A stretch of DNA of 64,000 bases from Biomphalaria glabrata (GCF_947242115.1 NC_074716.1:19140090-19204089); one strand, 5' to 3'. Counted from the stretch's first letter, positions 35,786 through 47,990 are shown. Notes: generated by a model from the letters alone, not told the origin. Translations and numbers: made by a program.

Positions 35786-38700
35786 TCAACTGTTGTCAAG
35801 ATCATTGATATTGAGCTTGATAAACTGACCTGGCTCAACATGAAACAAATGTTTATTAGATCCAAGCAAAGGTTTTCTCACTATGTACTGGCCAGGATTT
35901 GTGATAATGCAGATGCCCTGTCTTGACATCTCAGCATTCATAGCATCACTTCGCTTTTGGCTGTCAGCTGTTGAGTGTAGGGATCGACCCTGGACATGTG
36001 CACTGGATTCAAAGGCGCTGCTAGTTGATCTTTTCGTTGGTGGCGCCTTACAGTAAGATGGTTTTAAAGGAAGACTTTGTGTTCTTAGCCTTGCTGTATC
36101 CGCAATGACACCAGCATTTTGTTTTTGACTCAATTTGATCACTCTATTTCCTTGTGCAGTACCAATAACATCAGACAAAGGGTTTTGACCAGGGTTCTTG
36201 TACAAGGTCTCTGCCCAAGCAGTCTGGGGGTTCTTGTACAAAGTCTCTGCCCAAGCAGTCTGTGGTCTTTCATTCTGTTCTTCCATGCCCTCAGAGCAGG
36301 TGCTATCATCTAATGAAGAACTTAGAAAACCTTTAGTTGTACTGGCGATACCGGTAACAGGTTTGGTAAAAGTTTCTGAATTTCCCAATGTGGTGTAGAG
36401 CTTATCCTGGTAAGGCATTTGAGATTGTTCCGGGCCTGCAAAAGCTGTGGCTATTGAGTGAGAACAATTCTTATCATATTTTTTGAAAGAATCTTTAGCT
36501 TTATGTGAACATTTAGCCGGGCGAACTTTCACCGTAACCTGTTTTTTATATGGTTTATGTTCTTTATTTGGCACCGTAGAGCTTTTACATCCAGATGTTC
36601 CACTCACAGAGTCATCAGTGTTACATTCACTACTTGACTCTTTGGTGGTATGCTGAAAACGTAGAAATAAGTAGACAATATATTATTACAATAAAAAACA
36701 TTACACTGAATTTATAAAAAAATCTCTAATATGTAACCATATGTTCCTTTCTTTGAGACAAATGTGGAATAAGTTTTGGATCAAAAGTAAAGTTTGAGAC
36801 TTTGCAGCATATGAAGTGGATGATATCAATTTTACCTGGTTTCTGTGACCAGCTATTAGGCACCTCTAAACTAGTGTCAGCTACTTATTAGAACTGGACT
36901 TTAAAATACTTGATTAAAAAAAATCATAATTTAGACTTCTGAGATTGGAAGCCAAGAGCTTCAATACTCAGCCACCTCAAAAGATAATGTAATATTCTAA
37001 TTACTCTTAGTTATGTGTTGAGGGTATGTTCACATTAATGCAATAAACTTTTATGGAAGTCACAAAAACACAGCAGTGTTGCAAATGCAGTGACAGTTTA
37101 TCTGGCAACAGACTTTACCTTCTTGCTCTTTTTCTTTGGGCTCTTCAGAGTTTTATGATAGGCTTTGAAATGTCTGGTTTCTGCTTCTGAGAGACTTTTC
37201 TTGGAACAAGACTTGTAAAAACACTGGCAACAGAGATTTGCTATTAGTATTTGAAAACTTAAAGTGAAGATAAGCACTAGACTAGATCTATTTTTTTTAT
37301 GCTTTTAAATTGCTTTTTTGAAATAAAAGCGAAAATGTCTAATTTGATCAACTCTCTATCTCCATCTCTGAGCATATTTTCACCCCATGAATGTTCCCAG
37401 TAATTAAATCTATCTCACCCTGATCTACAACACAAGCTTCCACTGTCCCCATAAAATATGGTGTGTCAACACTAACTCTAGCAATCGATAATTGTACCAT
37501 TTTACCATTAAACATAACACACTTTCTAGATTCGCCTGTATATTCATAGTCTTCCACTAATTTCTTATTCACTCCAGTAATAGTGCTCCCAGTGTCCCTA
37601 ATGGTCTTGGCTGTCTTGTTCCCTACTGTCTGAAAAACCAATGTTCCAGTATCAGATGACAATGATAGACCTTGTTCTATTCCACCTTTCTTGCAGTCCT
37701 TTCTTTCCTGTTTCCTTGATATCTTCCTTTGCAATTATCATCTTGTCTTTCATATGTACCACGTCTAATGTGCCTATCCTGGGTCTCCCTTGTTCTGTGA
37801 AAGGTATTTGGTGTCTCACATGTTATGTTAAAGGCAACTATTTCTTCTATATCACTGCCTCTGGATAATTTCTTCTCGGGATGTGCCACTTTATAAGCCC
37901 TTATCAGTCTTACTATGTCTTCTATGGATTTAGGTTTCCTCTCCAACAGAAATATTTATAATTCCTCCTGACACTTGTAAATTACTTTATCATTAGAAAT
38001 GTCTTTAGACCATCAAAGATCTTTTCTATTTTAGCGGTTTCAGTCCAATTTTCAAAATGACTGGTCATTCTGTCCAGGAAGGTCTGCGGGTCATCATTTG
38101 TTTCTATCACACAGTTAACAAATTGTTCACTGTAAAATGCCTCTGTTTTTCCATATGTTCGAAGTAGTTGTTCTTTCACCACGCTATAGTTGCCCTGGTT
38201 CACGCATATCTTTGATGGAACCTCTGCTACAAATGACTTCGATAATAAAAATGACCATTTGTCTTCAGGGTATTCCAGTTCCCTCATTTCAATTTCAAAC
38301 TTCTTCAAAAAAATGTCAATGTCCATTTTAGCTTCTTCATCTTTATACTTTGCCAGTTTATTCCCTGTAGTTTCCCCTTTTCTTGGTCTGTTTTAAACTT
38401 TTTTCTCTGCCGACTCTTTTTCCAACGCCAATCTCTCTTTTTCAATGGCAACTAATTTGTTTTTCTTTTCTTTTTCAATGACAATTAATTCGTTTTTCTT
38501 TTCTCTTTCAATGGCTAACCTCTCCCTCTCTATAGCTAATCTCTTGCCACACTCAGCACAGACAAAACCATTGCCTGCTAGTGGTCAATTTAAGTTCTCT
38601 TTTTACTGTCTACATCTGTCCTTGGTAGTGGATTTTCTTTTGGTCTCAAATATGTATCCCTCAACCTTGTAGCTGTCACGTTTGGAAGCTGCCTGCTGCC

Positions 38701-41403
38701 AGGTGCTCTCTTCAACGTCAAAGCATTTTCAGGGAGCATGTCTGTGACACTGACCACCTTTCAGCTCACTGAAAAAAGATTGCCTTTACATACAAATGTC
38801 ACCTATAGGGGATAAGTGCCCTGCCAGATGTAGGTGCGAACTATAAGTAGTCTGTAGTGCAGTCATCTTCAGTGAAAGCGTTCAAAAAGTCTTAGTTGCT
38901 TTCTGTATAGTACCCATGTCTCAGATCCATATAGAAGGGATGAGAGAACCACTGCTTGGTAGTCATGGATTTTTGTAGGCAGGCAGAGAAATTAAATCCA
39001 CCACACTCTCTCTCTGGCCAGACGGTGATCAATTTCCATTAAAAGTAATGCATTTTTTGATACTGTGCTTCCCAGAGAAGTAAAGTAGTTGACCACATAA
39101 TGGGGGTGTCAACTAATAGAATGTTGTTAAAACAACAAACTAAAACAGACTCACGACATGGCCTAAATTGTGCCGATGTGCCCAAAATCAAATAAAACAG
39201 ACTCAATTTAACTATTACATACTTTTTAATGACCATACATTTTTTTTTACAAGTTTCAGACATTCCTTCCAATATGAAGATTACTTGGTCATAACTTGGT
39301 CCTAATCCAAACCTACTGCTTAAAATGGTATTGATATTTAACTCTGATAAAGAACCCAACTGACTGATAACTAATTTCTTTATCCTCTATTTAATATGTT
39401 AGGAATTAAGCTTCCTCTTTCCTAACTCAAAGGACTTTTTATAAAATAAGCAATACTAATCTTTGAAATGATCATTTTGTTTAGACTTTAAGAAATTTCT
39501 ATAAATGGAAAAAAAAAGACTTTAGAAATTTGTTCCTTCTATAATGATCAATGTTTGAACTATTGAGTAACTCAATATGGGAATATATCTGTATGAGAAC
39601 TAAAACTGCCAGATCAAGAATGTTATTCTAATGGGTAAAGCATGTCTGAGTGTAAGAGCAAGTTACACATTCTTAGTGCTAATTCTAAAAGATGTAAAAA
39701 AAACACAATAACAACAGAATAACAACAGAATAAAGATATCTAAATCTACTGTAAAAATATTACAAAAACTATCCTTTTTTTTTATGAATCATTTTATAAA
39801 ATAGAATAGAAAAAAAAAAAAAATCATTATATATTTAAATAAAAAAGGATTTTCACCTGGCAATGATCAGAAATTTGACACATATGTTCTGTGATCTTTT
39901 GAAGTGTGTTATCCAATTTATACCTCATATCTTTGTCACATTTGTTATGCTTTGAAACCTTGATATACAAATAAATAATGTAAATACAATAAAATATCTT
40001 TTCTTAAATAAAATTAAAAAAAAAAAAAAAAAAAAAAAACAGATAAATAAGATAACTCACTTGGTCTAAACTAAAAGAATCAGACAACCAAGATTTCTTC
40101 ATGAATGAACAGGGTAATTTTTTTGTCTTCCGATCACTGTCTGCATCACTCTCATGAGTGTTAGCTGAAAACAATGTAAATTAACAACACTTGAAACATG
40201 GCATCAATTAGTTTGGAGAAATTTCTGAAGAAAATTTAATGGTGACTAAGACTATGCATTGATATATGTCAGAGTTTCAATCAGGGGGCCAAATACATTC
40301 CCAAATTCTAATCTTTCTTTATTACTTATTACTATATTACTAGAACAGTAATCATGAAATGTGATTAGATGTTTAGGTGACTTCAAAGTGTTAACAAACA
40401 GCAGATTACTGTGTTTAAAATGAACACATAAATCCACAATCAAAAATAAAAGTTGACTTATAACAGACCATATGAAAAAAAGAACATTGACTATGGAGAG
40501 TAAACCTTTTTCATAATATCTTACATTCAAATGGTAAGATAATTGGCAAAAAAAAAAACAAAAAAAACTCCATTTGGACAATGACAACTGTTTGAGAAAA
40601 ACATTCATAAGAAAGCTAAAAAGATTTTAGAAATAAAAATCACCTTCTGGGTCACGGCTTTGTCATTTTACCACCATAAAGACAATGCAAGACACCCATA
40701 ACAAAGATAGACAGACACACAATTCAACTATCTGATATAAACATTTCACATGTACATTTTGAGTGAATCAGGTGTGAATGTACACTTGTTTTTTTTTTAT
40801 AGTTATGTTTTGTTTGGTGTAATGCATAAATTGTAAGACAAATTTCATTATGGACATTTAAGATTATTATTATTTAATTACTATTATTAACAAAAGTGCA
40901 ATAGCAAAAAAAAAAAAAAAGATTTGGAAAATTAACCTTTTTTTTTTTTAATTCACTGATAGCTCACGTCTGAGATTCATGTTGTGTTTTTTTTTAATGC
41001 AAAGATAAAAAGTAAAAAGTAGCAAGGAAAAAGTTACGAGAGAATCTTATGTGTATACGAATTAAAAATTTAGATTGCTCGAGATAGATAAGGTATAATG
41101 GACCACTGGATATCCTTAGACCTTATCTGGTCACTCATGCCATTTTCACTTCAACCTTACTCAGATGCAAGCATGACTAAAAACTTCCTTAAAATGTGGG
41201 GATTAACTTCTCAACCTACATTTGAATCCTGTAATAAAAGTATAATTAACAAAAAAAATTAAACCTGTAATTTTAGTTCCCAGATTTTGATAGACATCAA
41301 AGACCATCTGTCTTGAAATAGTGCGATAATAAATATCTGTTGCCTGCTTTTTTGATTTTGATACGTCTTCCACCAGGTCATTCAATGTACGCTCCATTGA
41401 CAA
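35786..41403 (-). CDS. Hypothetical protein, last five exons (C-terminal 438 aa), 5' part not found
   Basis: Minus-strand exons are 41265-41403, 40061-40164, 39857-39958, 37119-37223 and 35786-36652, all GT-AG with matching phases. The first exon seen opens with an acceptor (LSMERTLNDLVEDVSKSKK) in phase 0, so more coding exons must lie upstream; I could not find them. The protein has a helical start, a Cys cluster (CQISDHCQCFYKSCSKK) formed across an exon junction, and a Lys/Ser-rich stretch. The long last exon is low in complexity, with an exact tandem 12-residue repeat (NPQTAWAETLYK twice). It ends with a more ordered tail (PGQYIVRKPLLGSNKHLF, VEPGQFIKL). I do not recognise the family. The intron between 37223 and 39857 holds an LTR fossil and a LINE fragment. 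Confidence 0.7.
36194..36265. repeat. In-frame 36-bp coding duplication
   Basis: GTTCTTGTACAA...CAAGCAGTCTG occurs twice 36 bp apart, with two differences. It duplicates 12 residues in the last exon of the 35786-41403 gene and keeps the frame. Confidence 0.9.
37345..38590 (-). mobile_element. LTR-retrotransposon gag-protease fossil
   Basis: Minus strand: a coiled-coil/gag-like region at about 37980-38590 (KWSFLLSKSFVAEVPSKI), a basic region, and a retropepsin-like segment with a DTGST motif near 37590. The order gag then protease on one strand identifies an LTR retrotransposon, probably Gypsy-like. The copy is broken in several places and lacks recognisable LTRs, RT and integrase. It lies within an intron of the 35786-41403 gene. 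Age cannot be judged without both LTRs. Confidence 0.7.
38595..39060 (-). mobile_element. LINE C-terminal fragment
   Basis: The minus-strand translation gives VVLSSLLYGSETW near 38920, APGSRQL, then RDTYLRPKENPLPRTDVD near 38640. The LLYGSETW motif marks the region after the RT domain in RTE/Jockey-like LINEs. It abuts the LTR fossil. Confidence 0.65.
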
Positions 41404-41589
41404 CTGCAATGATAAAAGTGTGCAACTAATTACAACTAACATAAATAAACTTCTGTAAAAAAAAATCAGTTAACATGAAAGTAAACCCATTAAATACTTT
41501 ATGGTAATGGCTTCCATTGAACAAAAGAAGTAACCATCTTAGCTTTTTAAAATCTTTTAATTCAAAAGCATTTAATTACCATTTCACAA

Positions 41590-42440
41590 AAGTTTTAACA
41601 CATACAGCAGCCACATCCCAGAACTGGGGCAAGAGTGACTGGATAACTGGCTGGCTAAACCAGGAAGAGTGATTCTGAAATATCCACAACACTCAGTACA
41701 ATGTGGTTCTGTCAAACCTACTATGTGAAGTCTGGACTGGGCAGCATGTGCAAAACATCCCCATAACTAGACTAATCTGACAAAAAAGCAATAACCAGCA
41801 TAGTCCTGTGGAGCACTTAAGAGCAGGTCAAGACACAAAGAAATTCTCTGGTCATCCACTGCACTCAAACTCGTCCCGGATGTCTTGACACAATTTTATT
41901 TCTGGAAAAGGATGGGATTTAGGGTGAGAGAGTGAGGTTGCCGTGTTGCGAGAATCCTCCCCACTTAAATCAAAATTTTCAGCACAAGTCACTTAGTTAA
42001 CAAATACATTTAGTTAACTGTGTTATTTATATCTATAAAAACTTAACTCTTGCGTCATTAATTTTCCCGCTGAGCCAATCTCTAAATTTGTATTTGAATT
42101 TTTACTCAATGTTTACTTATAATATTCTAGGAATAACTAACCGCTAATCATATATACTACATAATTTGTAATAGAAGGTTTTTTTTTTTTGCTTGTTATT
42201 AATTTCTCATTCCCTTTCTTTTTATTTTCTGCTTAACAATACAAACACATAGTATACTATTAGACTAGTAACAATTGTAGTACCAAAAAGGTGAGTGTGG
42301 GGGGAAGAGAATTTAAGGCTTGTGGTTAAAACACTTCTTTAAAAAAATTTAAGCAAAACTACACACACAAAAAAACATGAGCGTAGCCAAAAGGGGGAGA
42401 GGATACACACACACACACAAAATTAAGGAAAATAACAGTT
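41590..42440. other. Intergenic or intronic DNA with a possible dispersed repeat
   Basis: The stretch 41600-41960 has higher GC and reads like a transposon relic (ESEVAVLRESSP near 41930), but no second copy in the window confirms it. A (AC)n run lies at 42403-42418. This region may hide further 5' exons of the 35786-41403 gene. Confidence 0.3.
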
Positions 42441-42455
42441 TACAAATTCTATATC

Positions 42456-43985
42456 TTCTTATCTTATCTTATCTAATACAAACGTTACTTCAAAAAACAA
42501 GATAATTACGTCCTACGCGTCATGCATTCAGTCATGCATATTAACCATTGACTTAAATTCTGCCAAGTCACTGGTTTTCCTGGCTAGCTCAGGCAACCCA
42601 TTCCATGCTCTAATAGCACTAGGGAAGAAGGAGCATTTGTACAAATTTGTACTAGCATATGGAACGAGGAATGTGCCTTTATCTTTGTGTCTTTCAGAGT
42701 ATTTTATTAAATTTTGTTTTTGTATTTGAAGATAATGATTTAGTGTTTTATGTATAATTGCTACTTTACTTTTGAGCCTTCTGTCCTGAAGGCTTTCTAA
42801 ATTTAGTGATTTTACTAAAGGTGTTACTCTAGTCAAATGTGAATATTCGTTTGTTATGAATCTCACTGCTCTATTTTGTGTCTGTTTCAGTTTCTTAATG
42901 TTTTCTTGAGTTGAGGGGTCCCAAACAGAGGATGCATATTCTATCATTGGCCTAATTAAGGTTAAATAACATTTTAGTTTTATGTTCTTATTTGATTTAT
43001 AGAAATTTCTTTTAATAAACCCTAATGCTTTGCTTGATTTTTTGATAGTTTCATCAATATGGGGATTCCAAACAGTTTTTCATTTATTAAAACACCTAGG
43101 TATTTTGTGTTTTTAGTCTGTGTTACCGGTTTATTAGTATTATAGCTTTTATATGGCGCTACTTTCATGCTTATAGCATGCTCAGAGCGCTTTTGGTCCA
43201 ATCTCTTTTGTGGACCAGTGGTGGGGGGGGGGGGGGGGGTTATCTAGGAGTTGGTTTACTGTGCTGCCTTTAGGCGCTCAGTAAACACAACTCTGCCCGA
43301 GTCAGGTGGCAAACCTCGAGCCCCCTTCTAGGTAGCCAAGCCAAGTTAAGTTCAAGCGCACTTGGTCTCTCGACAATGCTTTACCATGAATAAAATAAGT
43401 GGAATTAATTTGTTAATTTGTTTTAGTATTTTTGTTACTCTTAATAACTGACATTTTTCTGGGTGGAAAGACATGCTCCAATTTGATTCCCTTTTCTCTA
43501 ATTCATCTAATTCTCTTTGTAAAATTTCTCTATCTTGTGTTGTTTTTATTGTTCTAAATATTATGCAATCGTCTGCGAATAATCTGACTTTTGTTCCTGA
43601 ACTAATGCAATTTGGTAAATCATTTATGTAAATTAAAAATAGTAGTGGACCTAAGACTGTTCCTTGAGGTACATCTGAGTTTACTGTTATTGGTGTTGAT
43701 TTAGAGCCATTTATTATTACAGTTTGTTCTCTCACTATCAGAAAATCTTTAATCCACTGATGCAATGGACCATCAATGCCAAAATATTTAAATTTTTTAA
43801 GCAAACTATGGTGGTGAACTTTGTCAAAAACTTTGGAAAAATCTAGTAAGATAGCATCTATTTGGTCACTGTTATCTAAACCTTTTGAAAAATCATCAAT
43901 TAGTCCTATTAGTTGTGTTACACATGATCTATATTTCCTAAAGCCATGTTGGTATAAGTGTAGACTATGGAGTTTTTGAGGTAAA
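42456..43985 (-). mobile_element. GATAA-tailed LINE, 5'-truncated minus copy
   Basis: The tail TCTTATCTTATCTTATC (42456-42472) is followed on the minus strand by the C-terminal frame 42528-42947 and the RT frame 43352-44014 (QHGFRKYRSC, LLDFSKVFDKVHHHS, LFADDCIIF). A dispersed repeat at about 43132-43378 splits the copy. The RT part ends at 43985, where it joins a SINE. The open frame therefore begins with SINE-derived codons. Compared with the 45-kb copy it has a few substitutions and small lesions. Confidence 0.85.
43132..43378. repeat. Dispersed repeat inserted in the LINE
   Basis: ACTTTCATGCTTATAGCATG, then CTCAGAGCGCTTTTGGTCCA matches 61577-61640 (CTCAGTGCGCTATGGTCCA). Comparison with the intact LINE shows the insertion lies between GTTACCGGTTT and TTTACCATGAAT. 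A short repeat (TTTA) on both sides may be its target duplication. It includes a 17-G run. Confidence 0.75.
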
Positions 43986-44112
43986 TTGGTTGGCCGTTGT
44001 GCTGGCCACATCACACCCTGCTCGTTAACCGTTGGCCATAAAAACAGATGACCTTAACATCATCTACCCCATAGATCGCAAGGTCTGAAAGGGAAACTTT
44101 ACTTTTTTTTTT
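43986..44112 (+). repeat. SINE-A 3' half
   Basis: Reads GTGCTGGCCACATCACACCC, then TCGTTAACCGTTGGCC, CATCTACCCCATAGATCGC and ends AACTTTACTTT plus a poly-T run. Matches the copies at 2036-2185 and 57777-58027 in the opposite orientation. Confidence 0.75.
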
Positions 44113-44890
44113 TTTTACTAAAAGTTCAAGGTTGGGAATAACAGCTTTCTATTGGAGGATGCCAAAACATTATATGATGTCATTGTAATCCTGGCTGCTC
44201 AACTAAATAATACTAATAAAAATTCAGGTTAAACCAACCTGAAATGCATTATGGTAATGCATTTTTGGAATTCAAGGGCCTAAGAAGTGTGTGGTTTGTT
44301 TGTTTGAGTCTATGTAGGGTCAACTGTTCAATTAGAAGATATAAGACCAAAAAGTGATGGGGGAGGGGGGAGGCAGATGAGAAGGCAACAACTGATGGGC
44401 CTATGAAGTGTTAGTGAACACTCTGCATTAGGTGGCTGAAGGTAGTTAAGGATAAAAGGGAACCAGACAAAAATTGTTAGGGGTGGGGGCATTATAATGT
44501 GGGCCCTTTTATTGAGATAAACAAGTTTCAGGACTAAAAAAATATACCATCAATAACAATAAATTTTCCTTTGAAACATGTTTTTGGACTAGTTGATTAA
44601 TATATAAGAAATGGCAAGCATATTTATTCAACACATTCAAATCTCCTCACATCATGCCCTTTGGTTGCTGTGATAAGGACAAGCACACACATACAAAATG
44701 TATTTTCTTTCAACCAGTAATCATACATACATAATTCATATAAATTTAGAAGGCTCTTTCAAATCTACAACATATCAGACAACAAGATTCTTAAAAAGAA
44801 TTTTCTGGAAAAAAAAAAGTAACATCCCTACTACTTATACTAGACTAGATCTAGATTATTCTAGATCTAGATCTATCTACTCTAGTCCTG
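44113..44890. other. Intergenic, nothing recognisable
   Basis: No supported exon or repeat. A TAGATCTAGAT cluster lies at 44840-44880. Confidence 0.4.
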
Positions 44891-44894
44891 TTTG

Positions 44895-45064
44895 TAAAAT
44901 GTTTTACATGTTTCGGATGTCTCAGAGTTGAAGATAGTTTACTTCCTAATCCAAACCTCCCGCAGGACGACGGGGGATGGGAGCGGGCAGGATATGAACC
45001 CTCGACCATCAATAAATCCGAACGACAGTCCAGCGTGCAAACCGCACGACCAGGCAGCCATCCA
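44895..45064 (-). repeat. SINE-B, near full length, tRNA-derived
   Basis: On the minus strand it opens GGATGGCTGCCTGGTCGTGC (A-box region) and has GAGGGTTCATATCC (B box), then the CCCGTCGTCCTGCGGGAGG body. It ends near AAAACATTTTAC. A and B boxes at tRNA-like spacing support a tRNA-derived pol III SINE. Confidence 0.82.
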
Positions 45065-45224
45065 TAACGTTAAGAAATGTATTGCAATAAATTGAAAGTT
45101 ACTTTAGTTTTAATTTTGTTTAGGTTTTGAAATGCTGAGTTTGTTTTGAATAAGGAACAAAATTAATGTATAGTATACTGTATAGGAACAACTAGAATGC
45201 AGAGAAATGCAGTGCTTCTCAAGA

Positions 45225-47485
45225 TTGGCTAGATAAAGTAGATTGCTTAGGGTTAGGCCTACCCTAGATCAGACCATGAGATCATAAAAATACACAGTCA
45301 GATAAAAGCAGTAGCCAATACAAAACCCAAAAGAAAAATCTTACTCTGGAATAAATGTAACCTAACACAACTACACCAAGCTGCACTAAACTTTCAACAA
45401 ACATTCTTATTAGAAAAAGACATTAACCAACCAGTCGATGACCTCTGGAATTTCATTAAAAACCATCTTAAAAGCATAATAGAAAATCATATACCAACTA
45501 AATACACATCAAACAAAATAAATAAATGCTGGTTTAATAATAGACTAAAGAAGCTTTGTAAACAGAAGGAAAACCTCTATAGAAAATTTAAAGAAACTAA
45601 TGCAGAAAGAGTTTACAAAAAGTATATAAAAATTAAACACTTAACCCAAAAAGTAAGCAGACAGCTGCAGAGTGAATACATAAACAATGTAATATCTAAA
45701 GATAACAACAAAAACCTATGGTCATACATTAAGTCTAAGAAAATGGAAACAACAGGCGTAGCGCCATTAAAAGATGAACATAACATAATACATAATGATA
45801 ATGAAACTAAAGCAAACATTCTAAACAAATACTTTGCATCAGCATTCTCAGCCCCAGGAGACAAAGACATATTACTGAATTTGAACCAAGTAGACAACAT
45901 AGAAGATATAGTAGTACAAGAAAATGGAATTCAAAAACTATTAGCCAACACCAAACCAAATAAAGCTTCTGGACCTGATGGTATTCCAGCTAGATTACTC
46001 AAAGAACTAAGTAATGAGCTAGCCCCAGTGTTCAAAATACTCTTTCAGGCTTCACTTAACCAGGGCAGAGTACCAAAGGACTGGAAAGAAGCTAATGTCA
46101 CCCCCCTATTTAAAAAAGGAGAAAAATCTGACCCAGGGAACTACAGACCAGTATCACTTACCAGCATCACATGTAAAATCCTAGAACACATAATATGTAG
46201 CAACATCATAAACCACTTAGACAAACATAATGTCCTCACACCATACCAACATGGCTTTAGGAAATATAGATCATGTGAAACACAACTAATAGGACTAATT
46301 GATGATTTTTCAAAAGGTTTAGATAATAGTGAACAAATAGATGCTATCTTACTAGATTTTTCTAAGGCTTTTGACAAAGTTCACCACCATAGTTTGCTTA
46401 AAAAATTAAAATATTTCGGCATTAATGGTCCACTGCATCAGTGGATTAAAGACTTTCTGATAGGGAGAGAACAAACTGTAATAATAAATGGCTCTAAATC
46501 AACACCGATAACAGTAAACTCAGGTGTACCTCAAGGTACAGTCTTGGGTCCACTACTATTTTTAATTTACATAAATGATTTACCAAATTGCATTAGTTCA
46601 GGAACAAAAGTCAGATTATTTGCAGACGATTGCATAATATATAGAACAATAAAAACAACACAAGACACAGATATTTTACAAAGAGAATTAGATGAATTAC
46701 AGAAATGGGAATCAAATTGGAGCATGTCTTTCCACCCAGAAAAATGTCAGTTGTTAAGAGTAACAAAAAAACTAAAACAAATTAATTCCACTTATCTTAT
46801 TCATGGCAAACCAGTATCACAGACTAAAAACGCAAAATACCTAGGTGTTATAATAAATGAAAAACTATCATGGAATCCACATATTGATGAAACTACAAAA
46901 AAATCAAACAAAGCATTAGGATTTATTAAAAGAAATTTCTATAAATCAAATAAGAACATAAAACTAAAATGTTACTTAACCTTGGTTAGGCCAATAATAG
47001 AATATGCATCCTCCGTTTGGGACCCCTCAACTCAAGAAAACATTAAGAAACTGGAACAGACACAAAATAGAGCAGTGAGATTCATAACAAACGAATATTC
47101 ACATTTGACTAGAGTAACACCTTTAGTAAAATCACTAAATTTAGAAAGCCTTCAGGACAGAAGGCTCAAAAGTAAAGTAGCAATCATACATAAAACACTG
47201 AACCATAATCTTCAAATACAAAAACAAAATTTAATAAAATACTCTGAAAGACACAAAGATAAAGGCACATTCCTCGTCCCATATGCTAGGACAAATTTGT
47301 ACAAATACTCCTTCTTCCCTAGTGCTATTAGAGCATGGAATGGGTTGCCTGAGCTAGCCAGGAAAACCAGTGACTTGGCAGAATTTAAGTCATTGGTTAA
47401 TATGCATGACTAAATGCATGACGCGTAGGACGTAATCATCTTCTTTTTTGAAGTAACGTCTGTATTATATAAGATAAGATAAGAT
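45225..47485 (+). mobile_element. GATAA-tailed Jockey/CR1-like LINE, 5'-truncated but with an intact RT frame
   Basis: Truncated near the end of the endonuclease (YPRSDHE near 45263-45280). It runs through the RT and C-terminal domain to a 3' UTR with GCATGACGCGTAGGACG and a tail ATAAGATAAGATAAGAT (47466-47482). It is the best-preserved copy; at least eight fragments occur in the window. No clear target duplication seen. Confidence 0.9.
45272..47413 (+). CDS. LINE reverse transcriptase polyprotein (C-terminal 713 aa)
   Basis: One uninterrupted frame of 714 codons including the stop. It begins at SDHEIIKIH, the last endonuclease motif, so no native start codon is present; the first in-frame Met is at 45743. 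RT blocks in order: NKASGPDGIPARLLKEL (fingers), KKGEKSDPGNYRPVSLTS, TPYQHGFRKYRSC, AILLDFSKAFDKVHHHSL (catalytic Asp), NSGVPQGTVLGPLLFLIYIN, the FADDCIIYR catalytic box (46618-46644), and FHPEKCQLLRV. The tail has RPIIEYASSVWDP and IRAWNGLPELARK, typical of Jockey/CR1-group elements. The lack of any stop suggests a young insertion. Confidence 0.9.
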   Translation, partial: DHEIIKIHSQIKAVANTKPKRKILLWNKCNLTQLHQAALNFQQTFLLEKDINQPVDDLWNFIKNHLKSIIENHIPTKYTSNKINKCWFNNRLKKLCKQKENLYRKFKETNAERVYKKYIKIKHLTQKVSRQLQSEYINNVISKDNNKNLWSYIKSKKMETTGVAPLKDEHNIIHNDNETKANILNKYFASAFSAPGDKDILLNLNQVDNIEDIVVQENGIQKLLANTKPNKASGPDGIPARLLKELSNELAPVFKILFQASLNQGRVPKDWKEANVTPLFKKGEKSDPGNYRPVSLTSITCKILEHIICSNIINHLDKHNVLTPYQHGFRKYRSCETQLIGLIDDFSKGLDNSEQIDAILLDFSKAFDKVHHHSLLKKLKYFGINGPLHQWIKDFLIGREQTVIINGSKSTPITVNSGVPQGTVLGPLLFLIYINDLPNCISSGTKVRLFADDCIIYRTIKTTQDTDILQRELDELQKWESNWSMSFHPEKCQLLRVTKKLKQINSTYLIHGKPVSQTKNAKYLGVIINEKLSWNPHIDETTKKSNKALGFIKRNFYKSNKNIKLKCYLTLVRPIIEYASSVWDPSTQENIKKLEQTQNRAVRFITNEYSHLTRVTPLVKSLNLESLQDRRLKSKVAIIHKTLNHNLQIQKQNLIKYSERHKDKGTFLVPYARTNLYKYSFFPSAIRAWNGLPELARKTSDLAEFKSLVNMHD

Positions 47486-47489
47486 CCAT

Positions 47490-47990
47490 GATCATATGAT
47501 CAAGTACTTGTCTTAGTTTTTACTTTTTAACTTTATTTAATTTTAATCTAGATTCTAACTAAGTCTCAGACTAAAGAAATCTAGACATCTACTAGTTTCT
47601 AGTAAATTTCTACTACTCACTCTCTAGATCTATATTATATCTCTAGAAGATGAAAACTGCCTAAATAGATTCTAGATCTAGTAATCTAGTTCTAGAAAAG
47701 ATTTTGATCTTTAGTCTAGATTACTCTAGAATCTAGATCTAGACTTAATTTGGATCTAAATTAAATTTCATACTATGATTCATATGATACATTCATAGTC
47801 TAGTTGGGCCTAGCATATATTTACTCTTCGGCAACATAAGAGGTGTGTTTCCGGTTTGAATATTTAAAAAAACAAAACAAAAACAGAGTGACTATCCTTT
47901 AACAGTCTCCGTCTATTCGGAAACTTCTCTGAAAGAAAAAAATATAAATGTGAACCAGCCCCGGCCAAGACATGCCGTTATTTCGCTATA
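47490..47990. other. Intergenic, TAGATC-rich
   Basis: Dense in TCTAGATCTAGA words. No exon or named repeat. Confidence 0.4.

Noticed and set aside
37345-39060. One continuous retroelement covering the gag-protease segment and the adjacent LINE piece
   Set aside because: The 38595-39060 part has LINE motifs (LLYGSETW), and its C-terminal peptide recurs alone at 13335-13620. It is a separate LINE fragment next to the LTR fossil.
40252-40608. 118-aa minus ORF
   Set aside because: Phe/Leu-rich frame in AT-rich DNA upstream of a real exon of the same strand. No acceptor/donor agreement or domain.
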